NCBI GenBank assembly: GCA_019119085.1
Contig: DWXT01000163.1
Coordinates: 1 to 9,184 of the forward strand
Reading direction: 5' to 3'
Length of the DNA: 9,184 nt
DNA from: Flavonifractor avistercoris
GTDB taxonomy: Bacteria; Bacillota; Clostridia; Oscillospirales; Oscillospiraceae
Part shown: positions 1 to 5,025 of the stretch, piece after piece
Numbering within the stretch: position 1 is the stretch's first letter
Layout: each line of letters begins with the position of its first letter
Made by a program: the position numbers and the translations under genes
Notes under the pieces: generated by a model
Told to the model about the DNA's origin: nothing
Database searches by the model: none
What the model saw: only the letters and a program-made list of their open reading frames with translations

Positions 1-30
1 AACGAACCCCTTCCGCCATGTGGCCTTTCT

Positions 31-65
31 CGAAAAAGCGGCACAGCCGCTTTTTCGACACGCTG
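31..65. repeat. Hairpin plus end of an interspersed element
   Basis: Positions 31-42 and 46-57 form a perfect 12-bp inverted repeat (CGAAAAAGCGGC with loop ACA). The right half continues into CTTTTTCGACACGCTG at 50-65, which matches 15 of 16 bases of the right end of the insert at 4948-4963. The left half resembles the first internal hairpin of that same insert (4769-4797). It therefore looks like an end, or an internally deleted copy, of the same repeat family. It could also act as a terminator for a gene outside the window, but no clean T-tract follows. Confidence 0.55.
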
Positions 66-106
66 TCTGTCTGTTCCGCTCCTCCCATAAAATTTTGCTT
101 CCCCCC

Positions 107-135
107 TTGACAGGCCCGTGCGCATCGTGTAATAT
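107..135 (+). promoter_or_regulatory. Sigma-A promoter of the XRE operon
   Basis: A perfect -35 TTGACA (107-112) is separated by 17 bp from a -10 TAATAT (130-135, one mismatch to TATAAT). An AT-rich stretch lies just upstream around 87-99. Transcription should start near 142, leaving a leader of about 45 nt before the TTG start codon at 186. The -10 overlaps the first operator half-site. Confidence 0.8.
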
Positions 136-163
136 GAAGCTAACTTCATGAAGTATACTTCAT
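134..163. promoter_or_regulatory. Double palindromic operator, probably bound by the XRE repressor
   Basis: Two 16-bp palindromes share two bases: ATGAAGCTAACTTCAT (134-149, 6-bp arms) and ATGAAGTATACTTCAT (148-163, perfect over all 16 bp). Their centres are 14 bp apart. They cover the end of the -10 box and the predicted transcription start, so a bound repressor would block initiation. The adjacent first gene encodes a small HTH protein of the kind that usually autoregulates. That it binds here is inferred from position and symmetry. Confidence 0.7.
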
Positions 164-185
164 ATCCCAACCCGGAGGTGATCTC

Positions 186-416
186 TTGAAAACCCGCGTG
201 CGCGAGCTGCGCCAGGCCGCCGGCCTGACCCAGCAGCAGCTGGCCGACCTGGTTCACGTGTCGTCCCGCACCATCATCTCCCTGGAGAAAGGGCAGTACA
301 GCCCCTCCCTGATGCTGGCCTACCGCATCGCCCTGGTGTTTCACACCACGGTGGAGGAGCTGTGCTGCCTGGAGGAAAACAAGGAACTGGAGGATCGCAT
401 GTATGAAAATCTATAA
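186..416 (+). CDS. Small XRE-family transcriptional regulator
   Basis: This 76-aa protein is almost entirely a Cro/C1-type helix-turn-helix. The fold covers about residues 4-60, with the positioning helix around GLTQQQLADLVHV and the recognition helix around SSRTIISLEKGQYSPS. Such stand-alone HTH proteins typically repress their own operon together with a neighbouring membrane protein. The start is TTG at 186, chosen because GGAGGTG (174-180) lies 6 nt upstream and the HTH begins at once. The last 14 nt overlap the next gene, indicating translational coupling. Two fused palindromes over the promoter are the likely binding site. The signal or ligand is not evident. The family call is firm and the target is inferred. 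Confidence 0.9.
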   Translation: MKTRVRELRQAAGLTQQQLADLVHVSSRTIISLEKGQYSPSLMLAYRIALVFHTTVEELCCLEENKELEDRMYENL

Positions 417-819
417 CAAGAGCAACTTCGGCTGGGGGCTCTTCCTCACCGTCATCGGCCTGGCCATGCTGGCCACCAGCATCTGGACGGGCTTCGACAT
501 CAAGGGCACCATCCTCATGGCGGCCTGTCTGGTGCTGGGCGCCACCTTTCTGGGGCGCAGCCTCTCCCACGCCATGAGCCGGGAGGACAAGCTGGCCGAG
601 CTGGACGAGCGCAACCGGCTGGTGAAGCTGCGCAGCAAGAGTGCCGCCCTCACCTGGAGCCAGTGGCTCTGCCTGGCCCTGCTGATTCTCAGCCGCCTGC
701 CCGTGGGGCTGTTCGGGGAGGAGATCTGCGCCGCCCTGACCATCGCCTTCGGTCTCATGTACCTGATTCTCTTTGTCACGGAGCTGATCGCCCTGGCTTG
801 GTTCGAGAAGAGGCTCTAA
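403..819 (+). CDS. DUF2178-like four-helix membrane protein
   Basis: This 138-aa membrane protein has four likely transmembrane segments, at about residues 9-28, 35-51, 86-100 and 108-133. A charged cytoplasmic loop lies in the middle, centred on the DERNRL motif (68-73). Two helices, a DERN-type loop and two more helices is the layout I associate with DUF2178-type proteins, often encoded next to a small XRE regulator in Bacillota. The function is unknown; regulation of the HTH protein at the membrane is conceivable but unproven. The gene overlaps the XRE gene by 14 nt and has its own GGAGG (389-393) 9 nt before ATG 403. No promoter is visible between them, so they form one operon. Confidence 0.75.
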   Translation: MKIYNKSNFGWGLFLTVIGLAMLATSIWTGFDIKGTILMAACLVLGATFLGRSLSHAMSREDKLAELDERNRLVKLRSKSAALTWSQWLCLALLILSRLPVGLFGEEICAALTIAFGLMYLILFVTELIALAWFEKRL

Positions 820-823
820 GCAG

Positions 824-970
824 GGAGCCGGGGCTCTTGCCGCCGACGGCGGGGCGGCCCACGGCACGGGCTTGAAGCTGGTGGAGCAGATCGCAAAATC
901 CCACGGCGGCGGGCTGGAGCTGCGCGCCGGAGCGCGGGGCGTGCTGGGCGTGGTGCGGATTCCCCTGTAA
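824..970 (+). pseudogene. C-terminal remnant of a sensor histidine kinase
   Basis: In the frame ending at TAA 968-970, about 48 codons read as the end of a GHKL ATPase domain. HGTGLKLVEQIAKSHGG (860-910) matches the G2 box and the following helix of histidine kinases, and the fragment ends with the usual beta-strand, VLGVVRIPL. There is no start codon or ribosome binding site, no N or G1 box, and no dimerisation domain. The frame differs from the preceding membrane-protein gene, which ends at 819. I infer that a deletion or rearrangement removed the rest of the kinase. No response regulator is nearby. The alternative is chance similarity in GC-rich DNA, which the length of the match makes unlikely. 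Confidence 0.6.
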
Positions 971-987
971 AAATTTGCGGAATAGAG

Positions 988-1014
988 GGAACTTTTTTCC
1001 GGAGAGTGCCGTCC
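988..1014 (+). promoter_or_regulatory. Possible ECF-sigma promoter of the lipoprotein gene
   Basis: GGAAC (988-992) followed by a T-run, then CCGTCC (1009-1014) about 16 bp later, fits the GGAAC...CGTC pattern of many extracytoplasmic-function sigma promoters. No good sigma-A promoter is seen between the kinase remnant and ATG 1051. A lipoprotein of an envelope-modification cluster would be a plausible envelope-stress target. The element is short and unverified. Confidence 0.35.
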
Positions 1015-1050
1015 AAGAAAGGGCAAACCAAGAAAAAAGGAGAATGATCC

Positions 1051-1755
1051 ATGAACAAGCGAATCCTCTCCCTGGCCCTGGCCGGGGTTCTGAGCCTGGG
1101 CCTGCTCACCGCCTGCGGCGGAAGCCAGACGCCCGCCCCCGAGACCGACACCCCTGCGGTGGAGAGCCCCACCGGCACCCCGGAGACCGAGCCCACCCCC
1201 ACTCCGGAGGAGACCGGCCTGCCCGAGACCACCCCGCCGGCGGAGGAGAGCCCCTCGGAGGAGCCCTCTGACACCCCCAGTGCCAAGCCTTCCACCAAGC
1301 CCTCCACGCCTCCCTCCTCTGCCCCCTCCACCAAGCCCACCCCCACACCCGCTCCCGTGGAGCCGGAGCCCACGGTGGACGTGGTGCAGTCCACCTGGAA
1401 CGCCATCTCCCAGCTGGACATCCCCTCCCTGTCCGACGTGGACGCGGAGACCCTCTCCGCCCTGTACGGCATCAGCACCGATGATCTGGTGTCCTATGTC
1501 TGCAAGATGCCCGCCATCAGCGTCCAGGCCACCGAGTTCTTCATCGCCGAGGTGAAGGAGGGCAAGATGGACGCGGTGAAGGCCGCCGTGGAGAAGCGGC
1601 AGGCCGATCTGGTGCAGCAGTGGTCTCAGTACCTGCCCGAACAGCTGGAGCTGGTGGAGAACTACCAGCTGGTGACCAGCGGCAACTACATCCTCTTCGC
1701 CATCAGCGAGCACGCCGACCAGGCGGTTTCCGCATTTAACAGCTATACAAACTGA
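1051..1755 (+). CDS. DUF4358-domain lipoprotein
   Basis: This 234-aa protein starts with a lipoprotein signal peptide (N-terminal KR, then a hydrophobic core) ending in the lipobox LTAC with Cys22, so it should be lipid-anchored outside the membrane. Residues 23 to about 112 form a low-complexity linker rich in Pro, Thr, Ser and Glu, suited to reaching through the cell wall. Residues of about 113-234 match DUF4358: the conserved run includes YLPEQLELVENYQLVTSGNY and a final strand ILFAISEHADQAVSAF. The domain function is unknown. In Bacillota such lipoproteins are often encoded beside MBOAT and DHHW genes, as here, which suggests a part in exporting or placing acyl groups on a surface glycan. 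AAGGAG (1037-1042) lies 8 nt before ATG. A hairpin-rich region separates it from the MBOAT gene. Confidence 0.85.
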   Translation: MNKRILSLALAGVLSLGLLTACGGSQTPAPETDTPAVESPTGTPETEPTPTPEETGLPETTPPAEESPSEEPSDTPSAKPSTKPSTPPSSAPSTKPTPTPAPVEPEPTVDVVQSTWNAISQLDIPSLSDVDAETLSALYGISTDDLVSYVCKMPAISVQATEFFIAEVKEGKMDAVKAAVEKRQADLVQQWSQYLPEQLELVENYQLVTSGNYILFAISEHADQAVSAFNSYTN

Positions 1756-1772
1756 GCTTTAGCGGGTATAAT
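1744..1772 (+). promoter_or_regulatory. Possible sigma-A promoter for the MBOAT leader
   Basis: A perfect -10 TATAAT (1767-1772) is preceded 17 bp upstream by TATACA (1744-1749, four of six consensus bases), overlapping the end of the lipoprotein gene. A transcript starting near 1779 would run through about 330 nt of hairpin-rich sequence before the MBOAT start. No promoter is seen closer to TTG 2112. The -35 is weak. Confidence 0.4.
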
Positions 1773-1785
1773 AAGGTGATGTGAC

Positions 1786-1813
1786 GCGCCCGGCAGGGCC
1801 ACCTGCCGGGCGT
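1786..1813. repeat. Terminator-like hairpin, proximal copy of a 28-bp direct repeat
   Basis: Arms CGCCCGGCAGG and CCTGCCGGGCG (11 bp, loop GCCA) form a perfect stem about 31 nt after the lipoprotein stop, where an intrinsic terminator is expected. However, it is followed by CAGGCTAC rather than a T-run. The same 28 bases recur exactly at 2045-2072, where TTTT does follow. Whether this copy still terminates is doubtful. Confidence 0.85.
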
Positions 1814-2044
1814 CAGGCTACAGAACTCTCTCCGGAGAAATGGATTCGGAGGGAAAGATAGTGTGAAAGACTGCCCCGCTGGGCGTTTCGGAGCGCAACC
1901 GCCGCCGTGCGGCGGCACTTAGCGCGTAGATAAACCGTCAGGGTTGTCTTTCACGTTTGATCAAACGACTTTTTGGGACTTTTTAAAGTTTCAAAAAGTC
2001 CAACAGCCTGTCGGAAACTTTTTTAGAACGTTTCCGACAGGCTG
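1814..2044. mobile_element. 231-bp hairpin-rich insert (MITE-like) between duplicated terminator stems
   Basis: The segment sits exactly between two identical 28-bp hairpin repeats. It begins CAGGCTACAGAAC and ends GTTTCCGACAGGCTG, so its ends are imperfect inverted repeats (CAGGCT against CAGCCT). Inside are a palindrome TCTCCGGAGA (1829-1838), a 9-bp long-range stem GTGAAAGAC/GTCTTTCAC (1863-1871 with 1946-1954), a GC hairpin (1899-1915), a 14-bp palindrome (1954-1967), a 9-bp stem (1976-1984 with 1993-2001) and a perfect 15-bp stem CAGCCTGTCGGAAAC (2004-2018 with 2030-2044). It holds no believable gene. Its end motif resembles those of the insert at 4762-4963 and of the repeat at 31-65. 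Mobility is inferred; it could instead be a structured RNA belonging to the MBOAT leader. Confidence 0.5.
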
Positions 2045-2075
2045 GCGCCCGGCAGGGCCACCTGCCGGGCGTTTT
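2045..2075 (+). terminator. Intrinsic terminator-like hairpin with T-run, distal copy
   Basis: This is an exact copy of the hairpin at 1786-1813, here followed by TTTT (2072-2075). It abuts the 15-bp stem at 2004-2044, so two strong hairpins stand back to back just 36 nt before the MBOAT start codon. It may end the lipoprotein transcript or act as an attenuator for the MBOAT gene, because no promoter is visible between it and TTG 2112. Confidence 0.6.
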
Positions 2076-2111
2076 CCCGGCCCGAGTACAAAGAGAAGGG
2101 ATGATGCCCCG

Positions 2112-3512
2112 TTGGTCTTTTCCAGTTTGTATTTTTTATTCCTCTATCTACCCATTGTATTGCTTGTCTACTATATTACCCCCCTGAAATGGCGCAATCC
2201 GTGGCTGCTGGTGGTCAACCTGGTGTTCTACGGGTGGGGTGAGCCGGTCTACATCCTGCTGATGCTCTTCACCATCGTGCTGGACTACTTTGCCGGCATC
2301 ATCGTCTACCGCTGCAAGGCCAGGGGCAACGACAAGGGGGCCCGGTGGGCGGTGGGTATCTCCCTGGGCCTGAACCTGGCCATCCTGTTCTTCTTCAAAT
2401 ACTGGGTGCTGATGGCCACCACCCTTCAGGGCTTCGGCATTATGGTGCCCACCTTCGAACTGACCCTGCCCATCGGCATCTCCTTCTACACCTTCCAGAC
2501 CATGACCTACCCGGTGGACATCTACCGGGGAGACGCGGAGCTGCCCAAAAATCTGGTAAGCTTCGGCACCTTCGTCACCCTGTTCCCCCAGCTCATCGCC
2601 GGCCCCATCATCAAGTACAAGGAGCTGGCCGACCAGATGAACTACCGCACCCACTCGCCGGAGCAGTTCGCCTCCGGCGTGCAGGTGTTCACCGTGGGCC
2701 TGGCCAAAAAGGTGCTGCTGGCCAACAACATCGGCAAGCTGTGGGATTCCATCCTGGCCCTGCCCGCCGACCAGCTCACCACCGCCGGGGCGTGGCTGGG
2801 TGTGGTGGCCTTCTCCCTGCAGCTGTACTTCGACTTCTCCGGCTACTCCGACATGGCCGTGGGCCTGGGCCGGATGCTGGGCTTCGAGTTCCTCCGCAAC
2901 TTCAACTACCCCTATATTTCCAAGTCGGTCACCGAGTTCTGGCGGCGGTGGCATATCTCCCTGGGCTCCTGGTTCCGGGAGTATATGTATATCCCCCTGG
3001 GGGGCAACCGGGTGAGCAAGCCCCGGCTGTACTTCAACCTGTTCCTGGTATGGGCGGCCACCGGCATCTGGCACGGGGCCAGTTGGAACTTCCTGATCTG
3101 GGGCCTCTATTTCGCGGTGCTCATCATCCTGGAGAAGGCCTTCCTGGGCAGGCTGCTGGAGAAGCTGCCCGCCGCCATCCAGCACATCTACACCCTCTTC
3201 CTGGTGCTGGTGAGCTGGGCCATCTTCGCCGTGGAGGACTTCTCCCACATGGGCGTCTACCTGCGCTCCATGTTCGGCATGGCCCCCGGCGGCCTCGCCA
3301 ACGATAACGTCTGGTATTATTTTACCTCGTTTTTGCCCATGCTTATCATCGCCGCCGTGGCCTCCACGCCGCTGGTGACCAAGCTGTGGAAAAAGCTGCC
3401 GGTGAAGGCCGTCAAGGCGGCCCTGCCGGTGGTGCTTCTGGCGGGGCTGGTGTTCTCCACCGCCTATCTGGTGGACGCCACCTACAACCCCTTCCTGTAT
3501 TTCCGATTCTGA
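2112..3512 (+). CDS. MBOAT-family O-acyltransferase (AlgI/DltB-like)
   Basis: This polytopic membrane acyltransferase is about 466 aa, normal for the family. MBOAT proteins pass an acyl group, usually acetyl, across the membrane to a partner that places it on an extracytoplasmic polymer. The signature is WRRWHISLGSWFREYMYIPLGG, with the conserved His at residue 281, followed by ATGIWHGASWNF with the second conserved His at 321. The N-terminus (FSSLYFLFLYLPIVLLVYY) is also typical. I chose TTG 2112, preceded by AGAAGGG (2094-2100), because the family N-terminus begins there. The open frame runs back to 1944, but that extension only translates the hairpin region. The DHHW gene follows after 17 nt, giving one operon. 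The true acyl donor and acceptor are not shown by the sequence. Confidence 0.93.
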   Translation: MVFSSLYFLFLYLPIVLLVYYITPLKWRNPWLLVVNLVFYGWGEPVYILLMLFTIVLDYFAGIIVYRCKARGNDKGARWAVGISLGLNLAILFFFKYWVLMATTLQGFGIMVPTFELTLPIGISFYTFQTMTYPVDIYRGDAELPKNLVSFGTFVTLFPQLIAGPIIKYKELADQMNYRTHSPEQFASGVQVFTVGLAKKVLLANNIGKLWDSILALPADQLTTAGAWLGVVAFSLQLYFDFSGYSDMAVGLGRMLGFEFLRNFNYPYISKSVTEFWRRWHISLGSWFREYMYIPLGGNRVSKPRLYFNLFLVWAATGIWHGASWNFLIWGLYFAVLIILEKAFLGRLLEKLPAAIQHIYTLFLVLVSWAIFAVEDFSHMGVYLRSMFGMAPGGLANDNVWYYFTSFLPMLIIAAVASTPLVTKLWKKLPVKAVKAALPVVLLAGLVFSTAYLVDATYNPFLYFRF

Positions 3513-3529
3513 CATAAGGAGGAACCACC

Positions 3530-4696
3530 ATGACCAAGCGCTACTGCATTTTCATCACCGCCCTGTTCTGCGCCTTCATCGGGGTGTTCCTGGTGGCCAA
3601 CGCCGTCTCCCCCGACCGCACCTTCTCTGAGGTGGAAAACCGCAACCTGGAGCAGCTGCCTGCCGTGGATTTCGGCACGCCGGAGAAGCTCTTCCGGGAC
3701 GGTAACTTCTTCAACGGCCAGTTCATGCGGGACTTTGAGACCTATACCACCGACCAGTTCATCGGCCGGGACGCCTGGGTGGATCTGAAGGCCCGCACGG
3801 AGCGGGCCCTGGGCAAGAAGGAGAACAACGACGTCTACTTCGCCGACAACGACACCCTGATCACCCGCTTCGACCAGCCCGCTGCCGACCGGGTGACAGA
3901 AAACCTGAATTATGTGAACAAGTTTGTGGAAAATGTGGACATCCCCGTGGTGTTCTCCCTGATTCCCACCCAGGCCTGCATCTGGGCCGACCGGCTGCCC
4001 GAGGGCGCCCCCAACGCCAGCCAGACCGACCTGATGACCCAGGCCCAGGGGGCCGTCACCGGGGCAACCTGGGCGGACGTGTACACCCCCCTGATGGAGC
4101 ACAAGGACGAGGACATCTTCTACCGCACCGACCACCACTGGACCAGCTTGGGCGCCTACTACGGCTACACCGGCCTGGCCTCCGCCCTGGGGTACACCCC
4201 CGTGCCCCTGACCGACTACACCCCCACGGTGCGCTCCACCGAGTTCTACGGCACCGTGTTCTCCTCCTCCGGCGTGCGGTGGGTGCAGCCGGACACCATC
4301 ACCACCTACGTGCCCGACGACGGCATCACCGTGGTCAGCCACACCTACGACAACAGCGGCAACCCCGTGGAGGAGCAGCGGGCCCTCTATGTGGAGTCCT
4401 TCCTGTCCGTGAAGGACAAGTACTCCATGTTCCTGGGCGGCAACCAGTCCCTGGGCGTGGTGAAGAACGCCAACAACCCGGACGGCCCCAAGCTGCTGAT
4501 CATCCGGGACTCCTACGCCGATTCCCTGGTGCCCTTCCTCACCGCCCACTACTCCGAGATCCACCTGATCGACCCCCGCTACTACCACCTGTCTGTGAAG
4601 GACTATGTGGAGCAGAACGGCATCGACCAGGCCCTGGTGCTCTACAGCGTGCCCAACTTCGTCACCGACGGCAACATGTTCTGGATCACCCGGTAA
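3530..4696 (+). CDS. DHHW-family secreted protein (AlgJ/AlgX-like SGNH fold)
   Basis: This 388-aa protein has one N-terminal hydrophobic segment (about residues 5-26, ending in VANA), which acts as a signal anchor or signal peptide, so the rest lies outside the membrane. It carries the family motif TDHHWTSLGAYYGY, with Asp201-His202-His203-Trp204, and a later RDSYADSLVPF with Ser328 as the likely nucleophile. Together they resemble the Ser/Asp/His arrangement of AlgJ- and AlgX-type acetyltransferases. It would take the acyl group delivered by the MBOAT protein encoded just upstream and transfer it to a glycan. AAGGAGG (3516-3522) lies 7 nt before ATG, and the gap to the MBOAT stop is 17 nt. 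All key residues are present and the frame is intact. The substrate is unknown. Confidence 0.9.
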   Translation: MTKRYCIFITALFCAFIGVFLVANAVSPDRTFSEVENRNLEQLPAVDFGTPEKLFRDGNFFNGQFMRDFETYTTDQFIGRDAWVDLKARTERALGKKENNDVYFADNDTLITRFDQPAADRVTENLNYVNKFVENVDIPVVFSLIPTQACIWADRLPEGAPNASQTDLMTQAQGAVTGATWADVYTPLMEHKDEDIFYRTDHHWTSLGAYYGYTGLASALGYTPVPLTDYTPTVRSTEFYGTVFSSSGVRWVQPDTITTYVPDDGITVVSHTYDNSGNPVEEQRALYVESFLSVKDKYSMFLGGNQSLGVVKNANNPDGPKLLIIRDSYADSLVPFLTAHYSEIHLIDPRYYHLSVKDYVEQNGIDQALVLYSVPNFVTDGNMFWITR

Positions 4697-4726
4697 GGCC
4701 CCTCCGCCAGACCCCGGACAGCAAAC

Positions 4727-4761
4727 AATCGGCCCCCGCTCCATTGGAGCGGGGGCCGATT
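4727..4761. repeat. Terminator-like hairpin, proximal copy of a 35-bp direct repeat
   Basis: Arms AATCGGCCCCCGCTCCA and TGGAGCGGGGGCCGATT (17 bp, one base between) form a near-perfect palindrome 30 nt after the DHHW stop. On the + strand it is followed by GAGGCC, not by T. Read on the - strand it runs into GTTTGC, so it could still end transcripts coming from the antiporter gene. The same 35 bp recur at 4964-4998. Confidence 0.85.
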
Positions 4762-4963
4762 GAGGCCGTCGAAAAAGTGGCTTTGCCACTTTTTCGAGCA
4801 GGATGCAGTCCGCCGCGCGCAGGATTTGTCCGCCTGAGCCGGACAAATCCCTCACTTGCGGCCTGAGAAGTGTTTTCTCTGACGCACATGTCGCCGGAGA
4901 AAACAGATTTTAATTTTTTCGCGCCTGCGGGCGCGAACTCTGCGAGGCTTTTTCGACACACTG
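4762..4963. mobile_element. 202-bp hairpin-rich insert (MITE-like) between duplicated terminator stems
   Basis: The segment lies exactly between two identical 35-bp palindromes. Its ends, GAGGCCGTCGAAAAAG (4762-4777) and the complement of 4948-4963 (CAGTGTGTCGAAAAAG), agree at 12 of 16 bases, including a perfect 10-bp inverted repeat. Inside are four more hairpins: a 13-bp stem TCGAAAAAGTGGC (4769-4797), an 11-bp stem GGATTTGTCCG (4822-4850), an 8-bp stem GTTTTCTC (4872-4904) and an 8-bp stem TTCGCGCC (4918-4937). CCGGAGAAAACAGATT (4894-4909) resembles 1832-1846 of the other insert. No gene is visible. I infer a small non-autonomous element; the transposase would have to be elsewhere. Confidence 0.55.
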
Positions 4964-4998
4964 AATCGGCCCCCGCTCCATTGGAGCGGGGGCCGATT
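4964..4998. terminator. Intrinsic terminator hairpin with T-rich tail, distal copy
   Basis: This copy is identical to 4727-4761 and is followed on the + strand by TTTCTCTTAT, which gives a usable terminator for rightward transcription from the DHHW gene. It stands 27 nt beyond the stop of the leftward antiporter gene. On that strand, however, it is followed by CAGTGTG rather than T. Together the two copies look like one bidirectional terminator for convergent genes that has been split. Confidence 0.65.
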
Positions 4999-5025
4999 TC
5001 TCTTATGTGTATGTGTGCTGTTTGA

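Noticed and set aside
975..1271. 98-aa frame overlapping the lipoprotein gene
   Set aside because: It is out of frame with the clear lipobox and DUF4358 reading and has an Arg/Pro-rich composition typical of a shadow frame.
1944..2111. N-terminal extension of the MBOAT frame to TTG 1944
   Set aside because: It would translate the hairpin repeats. The family N-terminus begins at TTG 2112 with an upstream AGAAGGG.
2148..3515. Long open reading frame antisense to the MBOAT gene
   Set aside because: It is a mirror frame created by high third-position GC. Its translation is rich in Gly, His and Gln with no domain, while the + strand encodes a textbook MBOAT protein.
4727..4998. CRISPR-like array (repeated palindromes)
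   Set aside because: There are only two hairpin copies, 202 bp apart, with no regular spacers and no cas genes.
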